DNA of 64,000 bases. Source: JBNKVT01 sp050299335 (GTDB lineage: Bacteria; Pseudomonadota; Alphaproteobacteria; Rhodobacterales; Rhodobacteraceae). Position 1 is the first letter of the stretch. Each line of letters opens with the position of its first letter. Made by a program: the position numbers and the translations under genes. Below, piece by piece: positions 43,976-51,091 of the stretch. Under the pieces are notes generated by a model, which was given only the letters and a program-made list of their open reading frames with translations, was not told the origin of the DNA and made no database searches. The stretch is from positions 62,001-126,000 of the forward strand of contig JBNKVT010000014.1 of the NCBI GenBank assembly GCA_050299335.1. Reading direction: 5' to 3'.

Positions 43976-44791
43976 ATGATCCGTGTCGAGGACCTGCACC
44001 TGCATTTCGGCGGCATCCGCGCCGTGGACGGGGCGAGCCTTGAGATCGCCGAAGGCTCGATCACCGGGCTGATCGGGCCGAACGGGGCCGGGAAGACGAC
44101 GCTGTTCAATGCGGTGGCCGGGCATTACACGCCGAATTCGGGGCGCGTGTTCCTCGATGGCGAGGACATCACCGGGCAGGCCCCGCATACGCTGTTCGGC
44201 AAGGGGCTGCTCCGGACCTTCCAGATCGCCCATGAATTCTCGACCCTGACGGTGCGCGAGAACCTGATGATGGTGCCGGGCGGGCAATCGGGCGAGGGGC
44301 TCTGGGATGCCTGGTTCGCCGGGGCGAAGGTGCAGGGCGAAGAGTTTGACATCAGGCGCAAGGCCGACGAGGTCATCGAGTTTCTCGAGATATCCCACGT
44401 GGCTGACGAACTGGCCGGGAACCTGTCGGGTGGCCAGAAGAAGCTCTTGGAACTGGGCCGGACGATGATGGTCGATGCCAAGATCGTCTTTCTGGATGAG
44501 GTCGGGGCAGGGGTGAACCGCACGCTTTTGAATACGATCGGCGACGCCATCCTCAGGCTCAACCGCGAGCGGGGCTACACGTTCTGCATGATCGAGCATG
44601 ACATGGATTTCATCGCCCGCCTCTGCGATCCGGTGATCGTGATGGCCGAGGGCAAGGTGCTGATGGAAGGCCCGGTGGACGCCGTCAAATCCGACGAACG
44701 GGTCATCGAGGCCTATTTGGGCACCGGCCTGAAGAACAAGCCTTTGGCGAAGCCGGACGGGGATGCTAGCCTGCCCCCGCAAACCACCTGA
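43976..44791 (+). CDS. livG: Branched-chain amino-acid-type ABC transporter ATP-binding protein (LivG)
   Basis: A 271-residue ATPase. Walker A GPNGAGKTT; LLRTFQIAHEFSTLTVRENL carries the Q-loop; the signature is LSGGQKKLLELGRTMM; Walker B is IVFLDEVGAGVNRTL, where the usual DEP is DEV, a mild deviation; the switch His is in CMIEHDMDFIARL. The extended C-terminus (KNKPLAKPDGDASLPPQTT) is unusual for LivG but lacks motifs. It is followed after 12 bases by a secreted-protein gene rather than livF. Confidence 0.95.
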   Translation: MIRVEDLHLHFGGIRAVDGASLEIAEGSITGLIGPNGAGKTTLFNAVAGHYTPNSGRVFLDGEDITGQAPHTLFGKGLLRTFQIAHEFSTLTVRENLMMVPGGQSGEGLWDAWFAGAKVQGEEFDIRRKADEVIEFLEISHVADELAGNLSGGQKKLLELGRTMMVDAKIVFLDEVGAGVNRTLLNTIGDAILRLNRERGYTFCMIEHDMDFIARLCDPVIVMAEGKVLMEGPVDAVKSDERVIEAYLGTGLKNKPLAKPDGDASLPPQTT

Positions 44792-44803
44792 AAGGCAGGC
44801 CCC

Positions 44804-45400
44804 ATGATACGCCTTTTCCTTTTCCTTTTCCTGACCGCCCCCGTCGCCGCGCAGTCCCAGACGGTTCTGTCGCGTACTGTCATCGACGGGCGGATGGTCG
44901 AGATCCTCGATAACCAGACCTGGCGCTATGCCGGCTCGGATGACAAGAAATGCCGCGCCCTCGATGCGGCGGTCGAGTTCTGCGGCACCGGGCTCGGCTG
45001 GGAATATCTCGAGACCAACAACCCCGAGATCACCGCCCAGCTGCGTTTCGACGACCGCAACTACGCGATCATCATCGTCGATCAGATCGGCACCGTGGAT
45101 GGCAACAGCCTCGATTACATGGTCGATGCGGCTGTCTATAACGCCGCCGAAGGGGCCGGGGTCACGGCCGAGGAAGTGGTGATCCACGACACGGTGGAGA
45201 CCACGCTCAGCGGTCACCCGGCGCGGCGGCTGGTCTACGGGGTCGATATCTCGGGGCTGTCCTTTGTCTATTCCAACACGATCACGGTGCGTGAGGATAT
45301 CTCGGTGCAGGCAATCACCTATTCGGTGGGGACGCAGCCCGACGCGGCGCATCGCAATCTCCATGAGGGCTTTATCGGAAACGTCAGGGTCGGAGGCTGA
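44804..45400 (+). CDS. Secreted hypothetical protein inside the liv cluster
   Basis: A 198-residue exported protein: signal peptide MIRLFLFLFLTAPVAAQS, then TVIDGRMVEILDNQTWRYAG, a Cys pair (DKKCRALDAAVEFCGTG), a central domain (WEYLETNNPEITAQLRFDD, NYAIIIVDQIGTVDGNSLDY) and DTVETTLSGHPARRLVYGVD. It looks like a small periplasmic alpha/beta protein. I do not recognise the family. It sits between livG and livF in the same direction, so it is co-transcribed. It could be an accessory to ligand capture, but there is no direct evidence. Confidence 0.75.
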   Translation: MIRLFLFLFLTAPVAAQSQTVLSRTVIDGRMVEILDNQTWRYAGSDDKKCRALDAAVEFCGTGLGWEYLETNNPEITAQLRFDDRNYAIIIVDQIGTVDGNSLDYMVDAAVYNAAEGAGVTAEEVVIHDTVETTLSGHPARRLVYGVDISGLSFVYSNTITVREDISVQAITYSVGTQPDAAHRNLHEGFIGNVRVGG

Positions 45401-45454
45401 GCGGAGGGCAGGTGTCAGGGGTGCAGGAGTTGAGAGCAGGGAGGCCGGACGCAG

Positions 45455-46159
45455 ATGGCCTTTCTTGAGGCGCGGAACATGACCGGCGGCTACGGGGCGG
45501 CCGATATCCTGCATGACTGCTCTATTTCCGTGGAGAAGGGCCAGATCGCGGTGATCGTCGGGCCGAACGGCGCGGGCAAGTCGACGGCGATGAAGGCGGT
45601 GTTCGGGATGCTGCCGCTTCGCCAAGGCGAGGTGGTGCTGGACGGACGCGAGATCACCTCGCTGAGCCCGCAGGAGCGGGTGCGAGCCGGGATGGGCTTC
45701 GTGCCGCAGACGGCGAACGTCTTCACCTCGATGAGCGTGCAGGAAAACCTCGAAATGGGGGCCTATATCCGCGAGGACGATTTTTCCGGCACGCTTGCGC
45801 AGGTGTTCTCGCTGTTCCCGATTTTGGAAGAGAAACGAAAGCAGCCCGCGGGCGAGCTGTCCGGCGGCCAGCGCCAGCAGGTGGCGGTGGGGCGGGCTTT
45901 GATGACCCGGCCGGCGCTGTTGATGCTGGACGAGCCGACCGCCGGGGTCAGCCCGATCGTGATGGACGAACTTTTCGACAAGATATTGGAGATCGCCGCC
46001 ACCGGCATCGCCATCCTGATGGTCGAACAGAACGCCCGCCAGGCCCTGAACATCGCCGATCAGGGGTACGTGCTGGTGCAGGGCGAGAACCGCTATACCG
46101 ACACGGGGGCGGCGTTGCTGGCTGACCCGGAAGTCCGCAGATCGTTCCTCGGAGGTTAA
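45455..46159 (+). CDS. livF: Branched-chain amino-acid-type ABC transporter ATP-binding protein (LivF)
   Basis: A 234-residue ATPase. Walker A GPNGAGKSTAMKAVFGM, FVPQTANVFTSMSVQENLEM (Q-loop region), signature LSGGQRQQVAVGRALM, Walker B LLMLDEPTAGVSPIVMDELF, and ILMVEQNARQALNIADQGYV with Gln in the switch position as usual for LivF. GGGAGG lies about ten bases before the ATG; ATG 45479 is a possible later start. The stop (TAA) is one base before the next gene's ATG. Confidence 0.95.
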   Translation: MAFLEARNMTGGYGAADILHDCSISVEKGQIAVIVGPNGAGKSTAMKAVFGMLPLRQGEVVLDGREITSLSPQERVRAGMGFVPQTANVFTSMSVQENLEMGAYIREDDFSGTLAQVFSLFPILEEKRKQPAGELSGGQRQQVAVGRALMTRPALLMLDEPTAGVSPIVMDELFDKILEIAATGIAILMVEQNARQALNIADQGYVLVQGENRYTDTGAALLADPEVRRSFLGG

Positions 46160-46160
46160 G

Positions 46161-46646
46161 ATGAAACTGCCGGCCCTGGCTTTTATTCTCTGGCAAACGG
46201 TCTTCGCGGCACCCGCGCTTTCGCAAGCGATTCTTTTGGAGAGTGACGACCAAAGTATCCCTGTTTCGTTCCATCCTGGAGACATAATCGGCTTGATAGA
46301 CGGACTGGACTGTGCGGCAGAAACAGTCTGCAACGATAATGGTTCATGCGAAGCGAGCGATCTCACTTTCAGATTAGTAGGGTTTCACTTCATGTCCGCC
46401 GACGGCGGCCGGACACATACGTTCGTCAGATTACCTGAGCTTACAGAAGAGTCCTTTGTTGAAATGGGTTCATCGCAGGCCGAAGTGCTCAAAGAAGGTC
46501 ATGCCTTCATGTGGACGATTGATGATGCAAAGTACACATTATCCGTTTTGTCTAACCTCAGGTTCGGTCTTTTGTCATCATTACTGAAGTCTGATGGCCC
46601 TTTTGAGGTTGATGTCATCTACTCGCATTTCGGAACCTGTAAGTGA
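46161..46646 (+). CDS. Small secreted CX5CX5C protein, paralogue 1 (AT-richer)
   Basis: A 161-residue exported protein starting one base after the livF stop: signal peptide MKLPALAFILWQTVFAAPAL, then a mature domain with the spacing Cys-x5-Cys-x5-Cys (LDCAAETVCNDNGSCEAS) and a C-terminus ending SHFGTCK. The same Cys spacing and FGTC ending occur in the next gene, so the two are diverged paralogues. Codon use is clearly richer in A and T than its neighbours (for example TTATCCGTTTTGTCTAACCT), suggesting recent arrival or relaxed selection. The family and function are unknown. Confidence 0.75.
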   Translation: MKLPALAFILWQTVFAAPALSQAILLESDDQSIPVSFHPGDIIGLIDGLDCAAETVCNDNGSCEASDLTFRLVGFHFMSADGGRTHTFVRLPELTEESFVEMGSSQAEVLKEGHAFMWTIDDAKYTLSVLSNLRFGLLSSLLKSDGPFEVDVIYSHFGTCK

Positions 46647-47140
46647 TGTTTGAAACCGTCAGCACCCATTCTAAATCGACAAGTTCACCCCTCTCCCGGC
46701 GCTTCACTAAAAAACGGTCGGTGCACGCTAGCTTTGCCAAGAATGTCGGTCTTTTTCCGTTCGTGGCAGCCGCCATCTTGATAGGCGCAAGCGGCGCTTC
46801 GGCCCAAAGCTATTTCTGTTCGGTGGACCGGGTCTGTACCGAGCAATTGCCATGTTCCGGCCTCGACTATATCTGGGACATGTTCATCACCGAGACGGCG
46901 GAAGGCTGGGTCTTCACTTACGAACCCGATGACGGCGGCCGGGACGTCTATCAACGGATCGAGGGAACGGGCGAGGCGGGTGGCGCCGTGTTCCTGATGC
47001 AGGCACGGGACGACGGCGAGGACGGGCTGGTGACGCTGATGACCATCCTGCCTGACATGCGGTTCGTGCTGTCGACCCATTATTCCGGCGAGTACACCAA
47101 TGCCGAAACCGCCTTCGGCACATGCGAGGCGGAAGAATGA
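46646..47140 (+). CDS. Small secreted CX5CX5C protein, paralogue 2
   Basis: A 164-residue protein whose ATG overlaps the previous stop (TGATG); a GTG at 46643 is an alternative. It has a long basic leader (THSKSTSSPLSRRFTKKRSV) before the hydrophobic core FVAAAILIGASGASA, so the true start may be later, or the leader may be an extended signal. The mature part has FCSVDRVCTEQLPCSGLDYI (Cys-x5-Cys-x5-Cys), YEPDDGGRDVYQRIEG, LPDMRFVLSTHYSGEY and a C-terminal TAFGTCEAEE. Its base composition is typical of the genome, unlike paralogue 1. The stop overlaps livH by 3 bp. Function unknown. Confidence 0.75.
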   Translation: MFETVSTHSKSTSSPLSRRFTKKRSVHASFAKNVGLFPFVAAAILIGASGASAQSYFCSVDRVCTEQLPCSGLDYIWDMFITETAEGWVFTYEPDDGGRDVYQRIEGTGEAGGAVFLMQARDDGEDGLVTLMTILPDMRFVLSTHYSGEYTNAETAFGTCEAEE

Positions 47141-48147
47141 CCGACATCCTCAACGCCCTCGTCCTGTTCGCGAATTTCGTCTTCATCCCGGGGCTGGCCT
47201 ATGGGGCGCAGCTGGCGCTCGGGGCCTTGGGGATCACGCTGGTCTATGCGGTGCTCAGGTTCTCGAATTTCGCCCATGGCGACCAGATGGCCTTCGGGAC
47301 GATGGTGGTGATCCTCGTGACCTGGGGGCTGCAAAGCCTCGGGATCGGGCTGGGGCCATTGCCGACTGCGCTGCTGGCGCTGCCGGTGGGGATTGCGGTG
47401 AGCATTGGCCTCGCGCTGATCGCGGACCGGGCGGTGTACCGGTTCTACCGCCAGCAACGCTCGGCCCCGGTGGTGTTCGTGATCGCCTCGATCGGGGTGA
47501 TGTTCATGATCAACGGGCTGACGCGGCTGGTGATCGGGCCGGAGGAGCAGCGGTTCGATGACGGGGCGCGGTTCATCATCCGGGCGCCGGAGTTCAAGGA
47601 GTGGACCGGGCTCGCCGAGGGGCTGAGTTTCCGGGTGACGCAGGGGATTACCATTGTCGTCGCCGTGGCGGTGGTCTTCGCACTGTTCAGGTTCCTGAAC
47701 CACTCGCGGACCGGCAAGGCGATGCGGGCCTATTCGGACAATGAGGACCTGGCGCTGCTGTCGGGGATCAATCCCGACCGGGTGGTGCTGGTGACCTGGG
47801 TGATCGTCGGGGCGCTGGCAACGATTGCGGGCACACTTTACGGGCTCGACAAAGGGTTCCGGCCGTTCACCTATTTCCAGCTGCTCTTGCCGATGTTTGC
47901 CGCCGCCATCGTCGGCGGGATCGGCAATCCGGTGGGGGCGATTGCCGGGGCCTTCGTGATCGCGTTTTCTGAGGTGACGGTGACCTATGCCTACAAGAAA
48001 TTCCTGTTCTACGCGGTGCCGGGATGGGAGCCGGAGGGGCTGATCCAGCTGCTGTCGACCGACTACAAGTTCGCGGTCTCCTTCGTGATCCTCGTCGTGG
48101 TGCTGCTGGTGAGACCGACCGGCATCTTCAAGGGCAGGGTGATCTGA
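47137..48147 (+). CDS. livH: Branched-chain amino-acid-type ABC transporter permease (LivH)
   Basis: A 336-residue inner-membrane permease with about eight helices. Marks: FIPGLAYGAQLALGALGITL, VYAVLRFSNFAHGDQMAFGT, SAPVVFVIASIGVMFMINGL, docking loop GKAMRAYSDNEDLALLSGIN and LLPMFAAAIVGGIGNPVGAI. ATG 47137 overlaps the preceding stop (ATGA), so translation is coupled to the secreted-protein gene. An upstream in-frame GTG at 47122 adds five residues. Confidence 0.95.
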   Translation: MTDILNALVLFANFVFIPGLAYGAQLALGALGITLVYAVLRFSNFAHGDQMAFGTMVVILVTWGLQSLGIGLGPLPTALLALPVGIAVSIGLALIADRAVYRFYRQQRSAPVVFVIASIGVMFMINGLTRLVIGPEEQRFDDGARFIIRAPEFKEWTGLAEGLSFRVTQGITIVVAVAVVFALFRFLNHSRTGKAMRAYSDNEDLALLSGINPDRVVLVTWVIVGALATIAGTLYGLDKGFRPFTYFQLLLPMFAAAIVGGIGNPVGAIAGAFVIAFSEVTVTYAYKKFLFYAVPGWEPEGLIQLLSTDYKFAVSFVILVVVLLVRPTGIFKGRVI

Positions 48148-49451
48148 TGCGAAACCTGGTGCTCTTTGGCGGGATGGCGGTGCTCTACCTGGCGGTCGGC
48201 ATGTTCCAGAGCTGGAACGTCTCGCTGACCATCCTCAATCTCGGCCTGATCTCGGCGGTGATGGCGCTGGGGGTGAATATCCAGTGGGGATATGCCGGGC
48301 TTTTCAATGTCGGGATCATGGGGTTCGCGGCCTTGGGCGGCGTGGCGGCGATGCTGGTCTCGGTCGCCCCTGTGCCGGAAGCCTGGAGCGCTGGCGGAGG
48401 GCGGATGGGGCTGGCCGGGGTGATGCTGGCGCTGACCGTTCTGGTTGTCTGGCAGGCGCGGGTGCGGCTGAGGGGGCGGGCGCGGAGTCTGGCCATCCTA
48501 GGCAGTCTGGTGCTCGGCTGGTTCGCGGTTCGATATTTCTATGTCCCTGCGGTAGGTGCCATCGAGGCGGTGGAGCCGGCGCGGTATGGGTTCCTGGGCG
48601 GGCTGGGCCTGCCGATCATCTTCTCATGGGCCGTGGGCGGGCTGTTCGCGGCCGGGGCCGCGTGGATCGTGGGGAAGGTGGCGTTGGGGCTGCGCTCGGA
48701 TTATCTGGCCATCGCGACGCTGGGGATCTCGGAGATCATCATCGCGGTGATCAAGAACGAGGACTGGCTGACGCGGGGGGTGAAGAACGTGACCGGGCTG
48801 TCGCGGCCGGTGCCTTATGAAATCGACCTGCAGGGGGCGGAGTGGTTTCTGGGGCTGGCCGCCAGGCTGGGGCAGGACCCGGTGGAGTTTTCGGGCGTGT
48901 TCGTGAAGCTCTGCTATGCGGTGCTGTTCGCGCTGGTTCTGGCGGCGATCCTGTGGCTGTCGGAGCGGGCGCTGAACTCGCCCTGGGGGCGGATGATGCG
49001 GGCGATCCGGGACAATCGGGACGCGGCGGAGGCGATGGGGAAGGACGTCACGCGGCGGCATCTGCAGGTGTTCATCCTCGGCTCGGCAGTGGTGGGGATC
49101 GCGGGGGCGATGCTGACGACGCTGGACGGGCAGCTGACGCCGGGGACGTATAATCCGCTGAGGTACACTTTCCTGATCTGGGTGATGGTGATCGTCGGCG
49201 GGTCTGGGAACAACTGGGGGGCGGTACTCGGCGGGTTCCTGATCTGGTTCCTCTGGGTGGAGGCGGAGCCGGTGGGGCTGTGGGCCATGGACCTCCTGAC
49301 CTCGTGGATGGACGAGGGGTCGGGGCTGAGGGCGCATCTCTTGGACGCGGCCCCGCATCTGAGGCTGTTCGTGATGGGGCTGATCCTGCTTCTGGTGCTG
49401 AGATTCAGCCCGCGGGGGCTGATCCCGGAGCGGGCCGGGAGAGGGGGGTGA
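48147..49451 (+). CDS. livM: Branched-chain amino-acid-type ABC transporter permease (LivM)
   Basis: A 434-residue permease with about eleven helices, longer than typical LivM (about 330-425) because of inserted segments (VAPVPEAWSAGGGRMGLAGV and a region near EAVEPARYGFLG). Core marks: LGVNIQWGYAGLFNVGIMGF, SDYLAIATLGISEIIIAVIK, docking loop MMRAIRDNRDAAEAMGKDVT and LIWVMVIVGGSGNNWGAVLG. ATG 48147 overlaps the livH stop by one base. It closes the operon. Seven bases later the second 16-bp palindromic element begins. Confidence 0.94.
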   Translation: MRNLVLFGGMAVLYLAVGMFQSWNVSLTILNLGLISAVMALGVNIQWGYAGLFNVGIMGFAALGGVAAMLVSVAPVPEAWSAGGGRMGLAGVMLALTVLVVWQARVRLRGRARSLAILGSLVLGWFAVRYFYVPAVGAIEAVEPARYGFLGGLGLPIIFSWAVGGLFAAGAAWIVGKVALGLRSDYLAIATLGISEIIIAVIKNEDWLTRGVKNVTGLSRPVPYEIDLQGAEWFLGLAARLGQDPVEFSGVFVKLCYAVLFALVLAAILWLSERALNSPWGRMMRAIRDNRDAAEAMGKDVTRRHLQVFILGSAVVGIAGAMLTTLDGQLTPGTYNPLRYTFLIWVMVIVGGSGNNWGAVLGGFLIWFLWVEAEPVGLWAMDLLTSWMDEGSGLRAHLLDAAPHLRLFVMGLILLLVLRFSPRGLIPERAGRGG

Positions 49452-49457
49452 GAGGGG

Positions 49458-49531
49458 TTTGCACGCGTGCAAAGATTGTTATGTAATTGAATTTAAATAT
49501 TAAAATAGTTTCTGAGAGGTTAATTTCAGGG
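49458..49531 (+). promoter_or_regulatory. 16-bp palindrome plus spaced AT boxes (copy 2)
   Basis: TTTGCACGCGTGCAAA (49458-49473) is identical to the palindrome at 25021. TTGA is at 49487 (+29), AAAATAGTT at 49502 (+44) and ATTTC at 49523 (+65), the same offsets as in copy 1. Here the element precedes no long + strand gene: the next ATG (49535) opens only twelve codons. The rest of the gap to 49636 shows nothing I can name. Possible roles are an orphan promoter, a small-RNA promoter, or a repeated element end. Confidence 0.65.
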
Positions 49532-49636
49532 GTGATGGGTGTGGAACACCTGTCCGACGTCTTCTGGCAATGAACTCCGAGACCGGGAATGTCGGGTTTG
49601 AGCCCTTGGCGGACGTCCATCACTCGGCGCACGGCC

Positions 49637-50209
49637 TCACCGCGGCATCACCAATGCCATCAACTTACATTTCAGTCCGGAGGTGTTTGGTTCCTTGAGG
49701 ACCAGGGTTCTCTGGAAGACGGTTCCCACGACCACGTCAAGCAGGAATTGCACGTTATAGGCTTCGGCCTCATCCTCGGGCAGCGCTCGCGCCAGTGCCT
49801 TCGCAGCCGACACGCGCCAAGGATAGACGTACCTGTCACGAAAGACCTGCGCCATGACCGGGTCATTCCCACCGGTCGTAATGGCGGCAAAGATGACGAT
49901 CGAGGCGAGCGGCCGCGAAAAGGTATCGACGAGCTGGTCTATCGCTGCCGCGACATCGGCGTGCGGGTCCTTCGTATGGGGAACGCGGCCGATTGAGATT
50001 TCAGATTCCGCGGCCTCCAGAACCAGCTCACCCTTGGTCTTCCACCAGCGATAGATCGTGGCCTTGCTGACACCCGCGTCAGCGGCCACCGCTTCCATCG
50101 TCAGCCGGAGATACCCATCGGCCAGAAGCCTTTGGCGCACCGCATGCAGGATCGCTTCGCGCGATTTGGGGCTCCGCGGTCGGCCACGCTTCGGTCGGTC
50201 GTCTTCCAT
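49637..50209 (-). CDS. TetR family transcriptional regulator
   Basis: A 190-residue regulator. The N-terminal helix-turn-helix is clear: SREAILHAVRQRLLADGYLR, LTMEAVAADAGVSKATIYRW and WKTKGELVLEAAESE. The C-terminal ligand domain (AIDQLVDTFSRPLASIVIFA; QFLLDVVVGTVFQRTLVLKE) is of the TetR_C type. I chose ATG 50209; ATG 50242 adds eleven residues. It is divergent from a CPBP protease gene, and a 15-bp inverted repeat between them is the obvious operator. It probably represses the protease-hydrolase operon and itself. Confidence 0.92.
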   Translation of the reverse strand: MEDDRPKRGRPRSPKSREAILHAVRQRLLADGYLRLTMEAVAADAGVSKATIYRWWKTKGELVLEAAESEISIGRVPHTKDPHADVAAAIDQLVDTFSRPLASIVIFAAITTGGNDPVMAQVFRDRYVYPWRVSAAKALARALPEDEAEAYNVQFLLDVVVGTVFQRTLVLKEPNTSGLKCKLMALVMPR

Positions 50210-50279
50210 GCACAATAGCTCTTGGTCTCGCTCCAACAGCATTTGACGCGACTACGCGGGGCTTGACAAGGATCATTAC

Positions 50280-50294
50280 GAAACGCATCGTTTC
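50280..50294. promoter_or_regulatory. Inverted-repeat operator between tetR and the CPBP protease gene
   Basis: GAAACG-CAT-CGTTTC is a perfect 6-3-6 inverted repeat. A -35-like TTGACA sits just upstream (50263-50268), so a bound repressor would cover the promoter of the rightward operon. Placement between a divergent TetR gene and its neighbour is the classic arrangement. Confidence 0.65.
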
Positions 50295-50317
50295 CTTAAT
50301 CAATCACTCATGGGACG

Positions 50318-51091
50318 ATGACGATGTCCAGACTTCGCGCTTTTGCCAAGAGCTATCCGCTTTTGTTCGTCATTGCGCTCGCAATACTACAGCCAGTGTT
50401 AGCGATACCGTTCGTGGCGGTCACACGGGTGCTGGGGTTCGAGTTGACCCCTCTGCGCTTGATCATTCCGACAGCCCAGTCGCTGTTCATCTTGTGGCTC
50501 ATCTGGGCGATGGGGTGGTGGCGGATGAGCGGACTGACCGGCCCGGTCCGCAATGTACATCTGCTGATCTACCCTGCGATGGTCCTGTTCGTTCCGGCGC
50601 TCGTCTATGGGAGTGTCGTGATCGCGGCTGGCTCGGTGCTGTTCTATTTCCTCGCTGTCCTCGCAACCGGCGTTAGCGAAGAAGGCTTCGCGCGCGGCAT
50701 CGCTGTCCCGGTCTTGATGAAATACGGCAAATGGGGCGCGGTGTTGATCGCAGCCGCGATTTTCAGCGCTGGGCACCTGACCAACGCCTTCTTCGAGGAA
50801 TTCTCGGCGATCGAGTGGGTCGACAAGTTCGCAGCCACGTTCGGCTTCGCAGTGCTCTACGGCGCGCTCTTCCTCAGAACCGGCGGCCTGTTGCCGCTTA
50901 TCTTCCTGCACACGCTCGCGGACTACATCTACGTGACCTCAGGCACTGCCGGACCGTTTGTCGCCGAGGCGATCGACGTCCGCATCCACCTCGCACTCGC
51001 CGTGGCCAATCTGGTTGTCGGGCTTTACCTGCTGATCGGCGCGGGGGAAGACGATCTGTCGGCCATGCGCAACCCGGTGCCGACGGAATGA
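50318..51091 (+). CDS. CPBP family intramembrane metalloprotease (Abi/CAAX-like)
   Basis: A 257-residue protein with seven or eight helices. The family's catalytic motifs are present: a Glu-Glu pair followed by Arg (GVSEEGFARGI), FSAGHLTNAF (F-x-x-x-H), and a final HTLADYIY supplying a second His. Members cleave membrane-embedded substrates or peptide precursors; several protect against self-made bacteriocins or act in abortive infection. ATG 50318 is used; ATG 50324 is better spaced from GGGA. The stop overlaps a serine hydrolase gene by 4 bp. It is probably controlled by the divergent TetR protein. Confidence 0.9.
   Translation: MTMSRLRAFAKSYPLLFVIALAILQPVLAIPFVAVTRVLGFELTPLRLIIPTAQSLFILWLIWAMGWWRMSGLTGPVRNVHLLIYPAMVLFVPALVYGSVVIAAGSVLFYFLAVLATGVSEEGFARGIAVPVLMKYGKWGAVLIAAAIFSAGHLTNAFFEEFSAIEWVDKFAATFGFAVLYGALFLRTGGLLPLIFLHTLADYIYVTSGTAGPFVAEAIDVRIHLALAVANLVVGLYLLIGAGEDDLSAMRNPVPTE

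Noticed and set aside
43898..46366. 822-codon open frame antisense to livG, livF and the secreted-protein gene
   Set aside because: It spans several genes with clear ATPase motifs on the other strand and has no start or domain support.
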